Positions 35,645 through 44,615 of a stretch of DNA of 64,000 nt are shown one piece after another. The stretch covers positions 1,178,001 through 1,242,000 of the forward strand of contig JAYRJL010000001.1 in NCBI GenBank assembly GCA_041906305.1, in the 5' to 3' direction. The notes under the pieces are model-generated. The model was not told the DNA's origin and searched no databases. It saw only the letters and a program-made list of their open reading frames with translations. The stretch is from SHVZ01 sp041906305. Its GTDB lineage: Bacteria; Pseudomonadota; Alphaproteobacteria; SHVZ01. The translations under genes were made by a program, and so were the position numbers. How positions within the stretch are numbered: position 1 is the first letter of the stretch; every line of letters starts with the position of its first letter.

Positions 35645-36204
35645 TCGCACCAGCAACCGAGATCCGCGCCGCGATCGTCGGGGTCTTCCAGCTCTGGCGC
35701 GGCGCGACGACGGGTTTTCTCAATTTCGACAGGTCGCTCGCCGGATTCTGGCGGAGCTACACCGCCTGCGTTCTCGGCGCGCCGGCGCACGCGCTGCTGA
35801 GGCTGCTGAGCCAGGACGAGTCCGGGTCGATCAATTCGGTCCACGACGCGCTGATCGAAGCCATCGCCTACATGACGACCTGGGTCGCGTTTCCGTTGCT
35901 GATGACCGAGTTCGCCCGTCGGCTCGGCCGCGAGGACCGCTTCTTCGACTACATGGTGCCCTACAACTGGTCGGGCATGGTCCAGCTCTACCTGTTCGCC
36001 GTTGCCTCGGTCGTGCGTCTCGCGCTGCCGTCCTTCATCGGATCCGTCATGATGCTGGTCGCGATCGCCGCGGTGATCCACCTGCAATGGTTCATCGCCC
36101 GCGAGGGCCTCGGCATCAGCGGGCGCTTCGCCTTTCTGATCGTGCTGTCCGACCTCAGCCTCAGCCTTCTGATCGGCGGGATTGCCGACTACTTGAGGGC
36201 CTGA
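35641..36204 (+). CDS. Integral membrane protein of unknown function
   Basis: The 187-aa protein starts at GTG 35641, overlapping the dapE stop as GTGA. Three to four membrane segments are visible: near TTWVAFPLLMTEFA, VQLYLFAVASVVRLAL, VMMLVAIAAVIHLQWFIA, and FAFLIVLSDLSLSLLIGGIA. An aromatic N-terminal part (FQLWRGATTGFLNFDRSLAG) recalls small YIP1-like membrane proteins, but I cannot assign a family. Tight coupling to dapE suggests joint expression. Its 3' end overlaps the convergent YcaQ-like gene by 16 nt. Confidence 0.75.
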   Translation: MIAPATEIRAAIVGVFQLWRGATTGFLNFDRSLAGFWRSYTACVLGAPAHALLRLLSQDESGSINSVHDALIEAIAYMTTWVAFPLLMTEFARRLGREDRFFDYMVPYNWSGMVQLYLFAVASVVRLALPSFIGSVMMLVAIAAVIHLQWFIAREGLGISGRFAFLIVLSDLSLSLLIGGIADYLRA

Positions 36205-37391
36205 GCGAGCGGCCCCTTCGCCGCGACCTGCACGCGTTCGAGGTCGAGCCAGCCCGCCATCCGCTGCAGTTCCTCGCGCAACGGCTCGGCCAGGTCGGCG
36301 ACCTTGGCGTGGTTCTCGGTATGCGCGCCCAGCACCTGCAGACGACTGTTCTGGCGGTCGGCCTTGAGGTCGACGCGCCCGACCAGCCGGTTGCCGAGCA
36401 AAAACGGCAGGACATAGTAGCCGTGAGTGCGCTGGTCCTTCGGCGTGTAGAGGCCGATGCGGTAGTGGAAGTCGAACAGGGCCTCGCCGCGCTCGCGCCG
36501 CCACACGATCGGATCGAAGGGCGAGAGCAGCGCCTGGGTCGTGAGCCGACGCGGGATTGCCGCATCGACGTGGAGGTAGGCCGGCTCCTTCCAGCCTTCG
36601 ACCTTCACCTGGCGGATACGGCCGGACTCGAGCAGCTCCTTCAGGCGCAGCTTCGTGTCCTCGGGCGGAAGACGAAAATAGTCTCGCAGGTCGAAGGCGG
36701 TGCCGATGCCGTGCGCGCGCGCGCCGATCTCCAGCAGCTCGCGTTGCGCGTCCGCATCTGCCGGCGTCGGCGCGCTCAGGATCTCCGCCGGCAGCACGCG
36801 CTCTGGCAGGTCGTAGATGCGCTCGAAGGCCTGGCGCGTCGAGGTGGTGACCCGTCCGGTGTAGAACAGCCATTCGAGCGCCATCTTGCCGTCGCCCCAG
36901 CCCCACCATTGGCCCTGGTTCTTGGCGCCTTCGGTGAGGTCCGACACGGCGGTCGGCCCCTGGTCGCGGACATGGGCGAGCACGCGGTCGATGTACTTTT
37001 TTTTCTCGGCGCCGAAGCGCGCCATGGCACCGTAGATGCGGTCGCCGCGCTCTGCCCATTTCATGCGCCAGCGGAGCAACGGATGCAGCTTGACGGGCAG
37101 GAGCGAGGCGGCGTGGCCCCAGTACTCGAACAGCGCGCGCGGCTTCCGGCCCCAGGCCAGCCGGTCGAGATAGTCCATCGGGTAGGCCCCGAGCCTGGAG
37201 AACAGCGGCAGGTAATGCGAGCGAACCAGGATGTTGACCGAGTCGATCTGCAGCAGCGCAATGCGGTCGAGCACGCGGGCGATGTGGCGCCGGTCGGCGC
37301 GCGCCGACGGTCGCCGGTCGGCGAAGCCCTGGGCGGCGAGCGCGATTCGCCGTGCTTCGCTCAGCGAGATCGTGTCGCTGTCACGCCCCAT
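36189..37391 (-). CDS. YcaQ-like winged-helix DNA glycosylase family protein
   Basis: The 400-aa protein has the family sequence ISLSEARRIALAAQGF, RVLDRIALLQIDSVNILVRS, EYWGHAASLLPV and WWGWGDGKMALEWLFYTGRV, and the C-terminal block PFDPIVWRRERGEALFDFHY. YcaQ/AlkX proteins unhook interstrand crosslinks; the QIDSVN motif marks the subgroup. The ATG at 37391 overlaps the truA 3' end by 11 nt. A run of eight A in the coding strand (EKKKY) leaves the frame intact. Confidence 0.88.
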   Translation of the reverse strand: MGRDSDTISLSEARRIALAAQGFADRRPSARADRRHIARVLDRIALLQIDSVNILVRSHYLPLFSRLGAYPMDYLDRLAWGRKPRALFEYWGHAASLLPVKLHPLLRWRMKWAERGDRIYGAMARFGAEKKKYIDRVLAHVRDQGPTAVSDLTEGAKNQGQWWGWGDGKMALEWLFYTGRVTTSTRQAFERIYDLPERVLPAEILSAPTPADADAQRELLEIGARAHGIGTAFDLRDYFRLPPEDTKLRLKELLESGRIRQVKVEGWKEPAYLHVDAAIPRRLTTQALLSPFDPIVWRRERGEALFDFHYRIGLYTPKDQRTHGYYVLPFLLGNRLVGRVDLKADRQNSRLQVLGAHTENHAKVADLAEPLREELQRMAGWLDLERVQVAAKGPLAQALK

Positions 37392-38124
37392 AGCTGACTC
37401 CGGTGAGATAGAGGCCCGCGGCCGGCGCGGTCGGGCCTGCCGCGGAACGGTCGCACGCGGCCAGCGCCGCCGCCACATCGGCCGCGGTCCACTTTCCTTC
37501 GCCGACCAGCTTCAGGGTGCCGACCATGTTGCGGACCTGATGGTGCAGGAACGATCGCGCTTCGGCGCGGATCAAGATCTCCTCGCCCGCGCGGCTCACG
37601 TCCAGGCGGTCGAGAGACTTCACCGGCGATTTCGCCTGGCACTGGGAGTCGCGGAAGCTCGTGAAGTCGTGCTGGCCGACGAGAGCCTGGGCGGCGCGGT
37701 GCATCGCTTCGGCATCGATCGGGCGGGTCAGCGCCCAGGCGCGGTCGTGGTCGAGGACAAGAGGCGCCCGCCGGTTGACGATGCGATAGAGGTAGCGCCG
37801 CCCGGTCGCCGAGAAGCGGGCGTGGAAATCCGCGGGCGCCTCGGCGGCCTCAAGGATCGCGACGCGCGCCGGCTTCAAGTGAAAGTTGACCGCGTCGCGG
37901 ATCTCATCCGCTTCCCGGGGACGCTGCAGATCGACATGCGCGACCTGAGCCAGCGCATGCACGCCGGCATCCGTGCGGCCGGCGGCGACCAGCGTCACTT
38001 TTTCCTGACAGTACTTCTCGAACGCCGCTTCCAGCAGCCCTTGGACCGAGGCGCCATTGTCCTGGCGCTGCCAGCCGACAAGCCCGGTTCCGTCGTATTC
38101 GAGAGTGAGGCGATAGCGCGGCAT
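37381..38124 (-). CDS. truA: tRNA pseudouridine38-40 synthase TruA
   Basis: The 247-aa protein begins RYRLTLEYDGTGLVGWQRQ. The catalytic aspartate is in AAGRTDAGVHALAQVAH, and other family blocks are FSATGRRYLYRIVNRRAPL and FLHHQVRNMVGTL. It modifies the anticodon arm of many tRNAs. It follows fmt with a 5-nt gap in a def-fmt-truA operon. The frame extends upstream into fmt, but ATG 38124 is the family start. Confidence 0.98.
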   Translation of the reverse strand: MPRYRLTLEYDGTGLVGWQRQDNGASVQGLLEAAFEKYCQEKVTLVAAGRTDAGVHALAQVAHVDLQRPREADEIRDAVNFHLKPARVAILEAAEAPADFHARFSATGRRYLYRIVNRRAPLVLDHDRAWALTRPIDAEAMHRAAQALVGQHDFTSFRDSQCQAKSPVKSLDRLDVSRAGEEILIRAEARSFLHHQVRNMVGTLKLVGEGKWTAADVAAALAACDRSAAGPTAPAAGLYLTGVSYGA

Positions 38125-38129
38125 CGCCG

Positions 38130-39053
38130 TCAGGATAGAGCGGCGCCCGCTGCAATGGGATAGCCGCGAAGGAAGGCGTCGGCGTCCATCGCCTTGCCCC
38201 CCGCCCGCTGGAGCCGGGTCAGGCGCAGCGCGCCGTCGCCGGTGGCGACGGTCAGCTTGTCGTCGATCACCGTCCCAGGCGCACCGCTGCCCTTCGCAAG
38301 CTCGGCGCCCCACACTTTGACGCGCTCGGGGCCGTGCTCGAAGAAGGCGCCGGGCCAGGCATTGAAGGCGCGGATCATCCGCTCCAGGCGCTCGGCCGGC
38401 TGCCGCCAGTCGATCCTCGCCTCGTCGCGCTCGATCTTCTTCGCGTAGGTGATGCCGTCCGCCGGCTGAGGCGTGCCCTTGAGGGTGCCGGCGGCGACGC
38501 CGTCAAGCGCACGCAGGATCAGCCAGGCCCCGATCTCGGCGAGCTTGTCGTGCAGGCTCTGTCCGGTATCGGTCGGCAGGATCGGCAAGTCCTCGCTCAT
38601 CAGCATCGGCCCGGTGTCGAGTCCGATATCCATCTGCATGATGGTGACGCCGGTCTCGGCATCGCCTTCCATGATCGCGCGCTGGATCGGAGCGGCCCCC
38701 CGCCAGCGCGGCAGCAGCGAGGCATGGACGTTGAGGCAGCCGAGCCTGGGTGCTTCGAGCACCGGCCTGGGCAGGATCAGGCCGTAAGCCGCGACCACCG
38801 CGGCGTCGAGCTTGAGGTCGCGGAAGGCCTGCTGCTCCGCTGGGTCCTTGAGGTTGACCGGCGTGCGGACGTCGAGGGAATGGTCGCGCGCCCAGGCTTC
38901 CATCGGCGACGGGCGGGGCTTCTGCCCGCGGCCGGCGGGGCGGCCGGGCTGGGTATAGACGCAGGCGATCTCGTGGCCGTCATTGACCAGCGCATCGAGC
39001 GTCGGCACGGCGAAGTCGGGCGTGCCCATCATCGCCAGCCTGAGCCGGGTCAT
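38130..39053 (-). CDS. fmt: Methionyl-tRNA formyltransferase
   Basis: The 307-aa protein has N-terminal MGTPDFAVPTLDAL. The formyltransferase core is CLNVHASLLPRWRGAAPIQR with the catalytic Asn and His, followed by IMEGDAETGVTIMQMDIGLD, then TGPML. A C-terminal OB-like tRNA-binding domain follows. It formylates initiator Met-tRNA. It lies 4 nt after def, which removes the formyl group later, and upstream of truA. Confidence 0.98.
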   Translation of the reverse strand: MTRLRLAMMGTPDFAVPTLDALVNDGHEIACVYTQPGRPAGRGQKPRPSPMEAWARDHSLDVRTPVNLKDPAEQQAFRDLKLDAAVVAAYGLILPRPVLEAPRLGCLNVHASLLPRWRGAAPIQRAIMEGDAETGVTIMQMDIGLDTGPMLMSEDLPILPTDTGQSLHDKLAEIGAWLILRALDGVAAGTLKGTPQPADGITYAKKIERDEARIDWRQPAERLERMIRAFNAWPGAFFEHGPERVKVWGAELAKGSGAPGTVIDDKLTVATGDGALRLTRLQRAGGKAMDADAFLRGYPIAAGAALS

Positions 39054-39057
39054 GGCT

Positions 39058-39576
39058 TCAGGCCGGTTCCGTCAGGCGCTGGGTCTTCTTCAGCTTGCGC
39101 AGGATGATGTCGCGCTTCATCCGCGACAGGTGATCGATGAACAGCGTGCCATCCAGATGCTCGAGCTCGTGCTGCAGGCAGACCGAGAGCAGGCCGGTCG
39201 CATGGACCTCCTGCTCCTTGCCGTCGCGATCGAGATAGCGAACCTTCACTTCGGAAGGCCGCTCGACCTCGGCGTAGTGCTCCGGCACCGAGAGGCAGCC
39301 TTCCTCGCGGAGCTCCAGCTGCTCGGAGGCCCAGACGATCTCGGGATTGGCGAGCGCCATCGGACGGGCGTCCTCGTCGCGGCGTGCGACATCGCACACG
39401 ACGATGCGGAGATCGCTGCCGATCTGAGGTGCCGCGAGCCCGATGCCGTTGGCGCCGTACATCGTCTCCAGCATGTCGTCCATCAGCTTCCGGACGCTGG
39501 CGTCGATGCGCTCCACGGCGCGCGCCTTCACCTTGAGGCGCGGGTCGGGGGCGACGAGAATTTCACGTAGGGCCAT
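39058..39576 (-). CDS. def: Peptide deformylase
   Basis: The 172-aa protein shows all three metal-site motifs in order: GIGLAAPQIG, EEGCLSVP (Cys ligand) and QHELEHLDG (two His and the catalytic Glu). It removes the formyl group from nascent proteins, usually with Fe2+. It is the first gene of a minus-strand operon with fmt, truA and the YcaQ-like gene, divergent from rmuC. Confidence 0.98.
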   Translation of the reverse strand: MALREILVAPDPRLKVKARAVERIDASVRKLMDDMLETMYGANGIGLAAPQIGSDLRIVVCDVARRDEDARPMALANPEIVWASEQLELREEGCLSVPEHYAEVERPSEVKVRYLDRDGKEQEVHATGLLSVCLQHELEHLDGTLFIDHLSRMKRDIILRKLKKTQRLTEPA

Positions 39577-39650
39577 GGCCTTGGCTAGGTAGGCGGCCGT
39601 CCTCGATCCGTCAAGCGCGGAGGCGCCCGACTCGTGCTAGGACTGGAGCC

Positions 39651-40742
39651 ATGCTCGACATCCTGCCCTGGATCGGATTTGCCGCCGCCCTGGCGATCGC
39701 CGCCCTCCTTTATCTCCGCCAGCAGCGGGGACAGGAAGATGCTCAGGCAGCGGCGGCGCTGTCGTCACTCGCCGGCCGCCTCGACCAGATGGCCTCCTCG
39801 CAGGCCGCCGTCCAGTCGCAATTGGCCGAGCAGCTCCAGGCCCAGGAGCGAGCCATGGCGAAGGCTCTGGACGAACGCATGGCGCGTCTGGGCGGCCAAG
39901 TCGGCGAGAGCCTCAACAAGAACGCGGCCGACACCACGAAGACCTTGACCGAGCTGCGCGAGCGGCTCGCGGTAATCGATGCCGCACAGGCCAACATGTC
40001 GCAGCTCTCGACCCAGGTGGTGGCGCTTCAGGACATTCTCGCCAACAAGCAGGCGCGCGGCGCCTTCGGCGAGGTGCAGCTCGAGAACCTGGTGAAGGCG
40101 GCGTTGCCGCCCGACGCCTTCGAGTTTCAGTGCCAGATCGGCGGCAAGCGCGTCGACTGCCTTCTTCGCCTGCCGAACCCACCAGGCTCCATCGCGATCG
40201 ACGCCAAGTTCCCGCTCGAGGCATATCGCGCTTTGGTCGCCGCGACCGACGACGTTCAGCGCACCCTGGCCCGGAAGCAGCTTGCTTCAGACGTGATGAT
40301 CCACGTCCGGGCGATCCGCGAGAAATACATCGTCGCCGGCGAGACGGCCGAGTCGGCGCTGATGTTCCTGCCGAGCGAGGCGGTCTATGCCGAGCTCCAT
40401 GCCAACCTGCCCGAGGTGGTACAGCAGTCCTATGCCGAACGGGTGTGGATCGTCTCGCCGACGACGCTGATGGCGACCCTCAACACCGTGCGCGCCGTGC
40501 TCCGTGACGTCCGCATGCGCGAGCAGGCCCACCTGATCCAGGGCGAGGTGGCCAAGCTGCTGCAGGACGTGGAGCGTCTCGACGACCGGGTCGGCAAGCT
40601 GCAGAAGCATTTCGACCAGGCGGTCGAGGACGTCCGGCAGGTCCGCATCTCGACGGACAAGGTGAAGGGCCGCGGCGAACGCATCCTGGAGGTGGACGTG
40701 GGACAACCGGAGCAGGCGCGGCTGACGCCGCCGGCGGCATGA
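39651..40742 (+). CDS. rmuC: DNA recombination protein RmuC homologue
   Basis: The 363-aa protein has an N-terminal membrane anchor (LPWIGFAAALAIAALLYL), a Gln/Ala-rich coiled coil (about 30-140), then the RmuC nuclease-like core: LANKQARGAFGEVQLENLVK, CLLRLPNPPGSIAIDAKFPL, AESALMFLPSEAVYAELHAN and VWIVSPTTLMATLNTVRAV. In E. coli RmuC limits inversions at short repeats. The ATG at 39651 gives the anchor. It overlaps the next gene by 4 nt. Confidence 0.95.
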   Translation: MLDILPWIGFAAALAIAALLYLRQQRGQEDAQAAAALSSLAGRLDQMASSQAAVQSQLAEQLQAQERAMAKALDERMARLGGQVGESLNKNAADTTKTLTELRERLAVIDAAQANMSQLSTQVVALQDILANKQARGAFGEVQLENLVKAALPPDAFEFQCQIGGKRVDCLLRLPNPPGSIAIDAKFPLEAYRALVAATDDVQRTLARKQLASDVMIHVRAIREKYIVAGETAESALMFLPSEAVYAELHANLPEVVQQSYAERVWIVSPTTLMATLNTVRAVLRDVRMREQAHLIQGEVAKLLQDVERLDDRVGKLQKHFDQAVEDVRQVRISTDKVKGRGERILEVDVGQPEQARLTPPAA

Positions 40743-41722
40743 CGATACGCGCTCTTCTACTCGCCGCGGCGCTCATGCTGCCGATGACCGCCCAGGCCTT
40801 CGATCTCCAGGGTCATCGCGGGACCCGCGGGCTGATGCCCGAGAACACGCTCCCGGCCTTCGCCCGCGCGCTGTCGCTCGGCGTCACGACGCTGGAGTTC
40901 GATGCCGGCGTCACCAAGGACGGCGTGGTCGTCGTCGCCCATGACCGCGCGATCAATCCGGACATCGCCCGCGCGCCAGACGGCAACTGGATCGAGGGCC
41001 ATGGGCCGAACATCGTCGATCTCACCTTCGCCGAGCTGCAGCGCTACGACATCGGGCGCCTGAAGCCGGGCACGCGCTATGCCCAGGGTTTCCCCGACCA
41101 GACACCGGTCGACGGAACCCGATACCCGCGTGTCGCCGACGTTTTCGCTCTCGCGGCCAAGGCAGGGAACACCAACGTCCGCTTCAACATCGAGACCAAG
41201 CTGGCGCCGAACGCACCGGCCGAGACCCTGGCGCCCGAGCCGTTTGCCCGCGCGCTGATCGCCGAGATCAGGAAGGCCGGCACGGCACAGCGCACGACGA
41301 TCCAGTCCTTCGACTGGCGGACGCTCCAGGTCGTGCAGAAGGAGGCGCCGGAGATCGCGACCGTCTACCTGACGCTGGCGCGCGGCGGCGGCGACAACGT
41401 CCAGGTCGGCAAGCCGGGCGCCTCGCCCTGGCTTGCAGGATTCGACGTCGATGACCACGGCGGCTCGGTGCCGGCGACCGTGCATGCGGCGGGCGGCAGG
41501 ATCTGGTCGCCGTTCTTCCAGGACCTCGACGAGGCGTCGTTCAGGAGGGCGAAGGAGCTCGGCCTCACGGTGGTGCCGTGGACGGTCAACGACGAGCCGA
41601 GCATGAAGCGGCTGGTCGAGATGGGCGTGGACGGTCTCATCAGCGACTATCCGGATCGCCTGAGGAAAGTCCTGGCCGATTTCGGCAAGCCGCTGCCGGC
41701 GGCGACGCCCGTCCAGCCATGA
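40739..41722 (+). CDS. Glycerophosphodiester phosphodiesterase, secreted
   Basis: The 327-aa protein has a signal peptide (IRALLLAAALMLPMTAQA). The catalytic N-terminal motifs FDLQGHRGTRGLMPENTLPAF and TTLEFDAGVTKDGVVVVAHD hold the expected His and Glu residues. The TIM-barrel end includes GLTVVPWTVNDEPSMKRLVE and GVDGLISDYPDRL. It hydrolyses deacylated phospholipid head groups to glycerol-3-phosphate and an alcohol in the periplasm. The start overlaps the rmuC stop (ATGA). Confidence 0.95.
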   Translation: MTIRALLLAAALMLPMTAQAFDLQGHRGTRGLMPENTLPAFARALSLGVTTLEFDAGVTKDGVVVVAHDRAINPDIARAPDGNWIEGHGPNIVDLTFAELQRYDIGRLKPGTRYAQGFPDQTPVDGTRYPRVADVFALAAKAGNTNVRFNIETKLAPNAPAETLAPEPFARALIAEIRKAGTAQRTTIQSFDWRTLQVVQKEAPEIATVYLTLARGGGDNVQVGKPGASPWLAGFDVDDHGGSVPATVHAAGGRIWSPFFQDLDEASFRRAKELGLTVVPWTVNDEPSMKRLVEMGVDGLISDYPDRLRKVLADFGKPLPAATPVQP

Positions 41723-41732
41723 ATGGCCGGCC

Positions 41733-42290
41733 GTGAGCCGTGGCGACGAGCTGATCGAGATAGCGCTCGCCAATCCTGCCAACTCGGAGATCCTGCGCCG
41801 GCTTCCGGACCTCGGCGCACCGGATGCCTGCCTGGTCGCGGGATGTCTCTTCCAGGCAGTGTGGAACCGGCTCTCCGGCTGGTCGCCGGAAAGGCATGTG
41901 AAGGACTACGACGTCTTCTATTTCGACGACCGGGATCTTTCCTGGGAGGCGGAGGATCACATGATCCGGCGGGCGAAGGATCTGTTCGCCGACGTCGGTG
42001 TCGTGGTCGAGGTGAAGAACCAGGCGCGCGTCCATCTCTGGTATCGCCAGCGCTTCGGCGGCGACTATCCCCAGCTCGCCTCGTCCCGCGACGGGATCGA
42101 TCGGTACCTGATTCCCTGCACCTGCATCGGGCTCGCGGCCGATCGTTCTCTATACGCGCCCAACGGGCTGGACGAACTGTGGGCGGGAACGCTCCGGATG
42201 AATCCTCGCAATCCGCAGCCTGATCGGTTTCTCGAAAAGGCCGCGAGCTATCGCGAGCGCTGGCCCTGGCTCACGATCGTCCGGCCGTGA
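41733..42290 (+). CDS. Nucleotidyltransferase family protein (DUF925 type)
   Basis: The 185-aa protein carries the family blocks LVAGCLFQAVWNRLSG, HVKDYDVFYFDDRDLSWEAE, QARVHLWYRQRFGGDYPQL, and a C-terminal MNPRNPQPDRFLEKAASYRE. The KDYDVFYFD segment has the paired Asp expected of a minimal nucleotidyltransferase. The substrate is unknown. The start is GTG at 41733, 10 nt after the phosphodiesterase gene. A clear terminator begins 7 nt after the stop. Confidence 0.85.
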   Translation: MSRGDELIEIALANPANSEILRRLPDLGAPDACLVAGCLFQAVWNRLSGWSPERHVKDYDVFYFDDRDLSWEAEDHMIRRAKDLFADVGVVVEVKNQARVHLWYRQRFGGDYPQLASSRDGIDRYLIPCTCIGLAADRSLYAPNGLDELWAGTLRMNPRNPQPDRFLEKAASYRERWPWLTIVRP

Positions 42291-42296
42291 AAAAGC

Positions 42297-42335
42297 GAAG
42301 GGCCCGATCCATCGGATCGGGCCCTTCTAAATTTT

Positions 42336-42336
<1 letters not shown>
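42297..42336. terminator. Bidirectional intrinsic terminator
   Basis: GAAGGGCCCGATCC (42297-42310), loop ATC and GGATCGGGCCCTTC (42314-42327) form a perfect 14-bp stem. On the plus side TAAATTTTT follows; on the minus side GCTTTTTC follows. It can therefore end both the nucleotidyltransferase transcript and the opposing tRNA-Ala transcript. Confidence 0.92.
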
Positions 42337-42411
<75 letters not shown>

Positions 42412-42423
42412 GCCTGGGCCCGG

Positions 42424-42452
42424 GGTATAGGGAGGGCCCGGGGACCTGTCAA
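42424..42452 (-). promoter_or_regulatory. Promoter of tRNA-Ala(CGC)
   Basis: On the minus strand a perfect -35 TTGACA (42447-42452), a 17-bp spacer and TATACC (42424-42429) put the start about 5-7 nt before the tRNA. This is among the best promoter matches in the window. Confidence 0.7.
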
Positions 42453-43172
42453 CTATTCGGCCGGCAGTGGCTGCTTCGGCCCGCGGAACGTCCTGAGGAG
42501 CGACTGGATCGCAAGCCAGGCCGAGGCGAGGAGCCAGGCGGCGAGCGCGAGTCCCGGACGCTCAGGCTGGGTCAGAACCAGCACCAGCGAGGAGACCGCC
42601 CAGACGGCTGTTGCCGCCAGAGTCAGCGGCCGGCCCTCGCGCACCCGGAGCGGGTGGAGGAACTTGGCGGTCGAGAAGCTGGCGAGCCCGAGCACGATCG
42701 TCAGCGCCAGAGTCGCGGCCTTCGGCGGGTCGAGGACATAGACGTAGAGAGCGACAACGTTCCAGATCGCCGGGAACCCGACGAAGTAGTTGTCGTGGGT
42801 CTTCATCTCGACATTGGCGAAGATGTAGAGCGAGGTCGCGAGAATGAAGGCGGTCGCGGCGAGCGCGAACGGCTCGGGGAAGAACCCCAATTGGTAGAGG
42901 AACACCGCCGGCACCAGGACGTAGCTGAGGTAGTCGACCACGAGGTCGAGCACCGCTCCGTCGAAGTTGGGGATCACCCGGCGGACCTCGAAGCGCCGCG
43001 CCAGCGGCCCGTCGAGGCCGTCGACGGCGAGGGCGAGGCCGAGCCAGAGGAGGGCTTCCTGGGCGTTGCCCTTGAGGATGGCGAGAAGGGAGAGCAGCGC
43101 GATCACCACGCCGCTCGCGGTCAGGACATGCACCGCCCAGGCGATGATTCGGCTCGGGGCCTGGCTCGACAT
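42453..43172 (-). CDS. pcs: Phosphatidylcholine synthase
   Basis: The 239-aa membrane protein has the CDP-alcohol phosphatidyltransferase motif in the divergent Pcs form: DGLDGPLARRFEVRRVIPNF, then DGAVLDLVVDY. About eight membrane segments are visible. NVEMKTHDNYFVGFPAIWN is typical of bacterial Pcs, which condenses choline with CDP-diacylglycerol in one step. This suggests phosphatidylcholine-containing membranes and use of external choline. The start is ATG 43172. Confidence 0.92.
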   Translation of the reverse strand: MSSQAPSRIIAWAVHVLTASGVVIALLSLLAILKGNAQEALLWLGLALAVDGLDGPLARRFEVRRVIPNFDGAVLDLVVDYLSYVLVPAVFLYQLGFFPEPFALAATAFILATSLYIFANVEMKTHDNYFVGFPAIWNVVALYVYVLDPPKAATLALTIVLGLASFSTAKFLHPLRVREGRPLTLAATAVWAVSSLVLVLTQPERPGLALAAWLLASAWLAIQSLLRTFRGPKQPLPAE

Positions 43173-43287
43173 CACGTCCTCCGAAGTCTCTGGGTACCGG
43201 TTATGCGCGGACCATCCGCCGGAGCGCAAGACGGTTGGCGACGGGCCCAGGACTCGCCCATGATGTCACGGATACGCAGGTAGGGTC

Positions 43288-44196
43288 ATGGCGGTTCCTT
43301 CACGAGTGAAGATGGTCGAGGTCGGTCCGCGCGACGGCCTCCAGAACGAAGCGCGTCCGGTTCCGGCCGAGGTCAAGATCAGGCTGATCGATCTTCTGGC
43401 CGAGGCCGGACTGACCGCGATCGAGGCGGGCGCCTTCGTCTCGCCGAAATGGGTTCCCCAGATGGCGGACACGGCACAGGTGCTGGCGGGCCTCGTGCGT
43501 CGGCCCGAGGTCTCCTATCCCGTGCTGGTGCCGAACATGACCGGCTTCGAGTCCGCGTCGGCCGCCGGCGTGCGCGAGATCGCGGTCTTCGGCGCGGCCT
43601 CCGAGAGTTTCTCCAAACGAAACATCAACTGCTCGATCGACGAAAGCTTCCAGCGCTTCGCTCCCGTGGTCGAGGCGGCGAAGGCCGAGGGCATGAAGGT
43701 GCGTGGCTACATCAGCTGCGTGCTCGGTTGTCCCTACGAGGGCGAGGTGGCGCCGAAGGCCGTCGCCGGGGTCGCGAAGCGACTGCTCGACATGGGCTGC
43801 TACGAAATCTCGCTCGGCGACACGATCGGCGTCGGAACGCCCACCAAGGCGCAGGCGATGCTCCAGGCGGTGGGCAAGGTCGTTCCGGTCGAGAAGACCG
43901 CCGTCCATTTCCACGACACCTACGGTCAGGCGATCGCGAACATCCTGGCCTCGCTCGAGCTCGGCGTCGCCGTCGTCGACTCGTCGGTCTCGGGTCTCGG
44001 CGGCTGTCCCTATGCGAAGGGTGCCTCCGGCAACGTCGCCAGCGAGGACGTGCTCTACCTGCTGAACGGGCTCGGCGCTTCGACCGGTGTGGATCTGGCG
44101 AAGCTCGCGGCTGCGGGCGCTTTCATCTCCGGCCATCTCGGGCGAGAGAGCGGATCGAAGGTGGCCCGCGCGCTCGCCGGCAAGGTCGCGGCATGA
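43288..44196 (+). CDS. mvaB: Hydroxymethylglutaryl-CoA lyase
   Basis: The 302-aa TIM-barrel enzyme begins VKMVEVGPRDGLQNEARPVP. It has VSPKWVPQMADTAQV and the C-terminal active-site loop GLGGCPYAKGASGNVASEDV with the catalytic cysteine. It splits HMG-CoA to acetyl-CoA and acetoacetate, the last step of leucine degradation. No other leucine-degradation genes adjoin. It overlaps the DUF1489 gene by 4 nt. Confidence 0.96.
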   Translation: MAVPSRVKMVEVGPRDGLQNEARPVPAEVKIRLIDLLAEAGLTAIEAGAFVSPKWVPQMADTAQVLAGLVRRPEVSYPVLVPNMTGFESASAAGVREIAVFGAASESFSKRNINCSIDESFQRFAPVVEAAKAEGMKVRGYISCVLGCPYEGEVAPKAVAGVAKRLLDMGCYEISLGDTIGVGTPTKAQAMLQAVGKVVPVEKTAVHFHDTYGQAIANILASLELGVAVVDSSVSGLGGCPYAKGASGNVASEDVLYLLNGLGASTGVDLAKLAAAGAFISGHLGRESGSKVARALAGKVAA

Positions 44197-44615
44197 GCGT
44201 CAACCTGGTGAAGATGTGCGTCGGCATCGACGACATCGACGAGCTCCGCTTCTGGCAGGCGAAGCGGCTCAAGAGCGCGCCCGACAAGAAGCTGCAGCAC
44301 GTGACCCGCCATCGCCCGAAGCGCGAGGAGGAACTGCTCGACGGCGGCTCGATCTACTGGATCATCAAGGGGCAGATCCGTGTCCGCCAGCGCGTGGTCG
44401 GGCTCGAGGACCGGGTCAAGGAGGACGGCAAGCCGGCCTGCGGCCTGATCCTGGATCCGAAGCTGGTGCCGACCGATCTCCGCGCGATGCGGCCGATGCA
44501 GGGCTGGCGCTACCTCGAGGCGAAGGACGCGCCGCGCGACCTGCGGAAGGGCGACGACCTCGGCGACATGCCGCCGAAGCTCATCGCCGAACTGCGGGCG
44601 CTGGGGATCTTGTAG
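44193..44615 (+). CDS. DUF1489 family protein
   Basis: The 140-aa protein begins VNLVKMCVGIDDIDELRFWQ. It has HVTRHRPKREEELLDGGSIYWIIKG (central), GLILDPKLVPTDLRAMRPMQG and GDMPPKLIAELRALGIL, which match the alphaproteobacterial DUF1489 family. The function is unknown. It lacks signal or membrane segments, so is probably cytoplasmic. It is translationally coupled to the HMG-CoA lyase gene. Confidence 0.88.
   Translation: MSVNLVKMCVGIDDIDELRFWQAKRLKSAPDKKLQHVTRHRPKREEELLDGGSIYWIIKGQIRVRQRVVGLEDRVKEDGKPACGLILDPKLVPTDLRAMRPMQGWRYLEAKDAPRDLRKGDDLGDMPPKLIAELRALGIL

Noticed and set aside
36990..37005. Possible frameshift at a run of eight A in the YcaQ-like gene
   Set aside because: The reading frame stays open through the run and family motifs continue on both sides.
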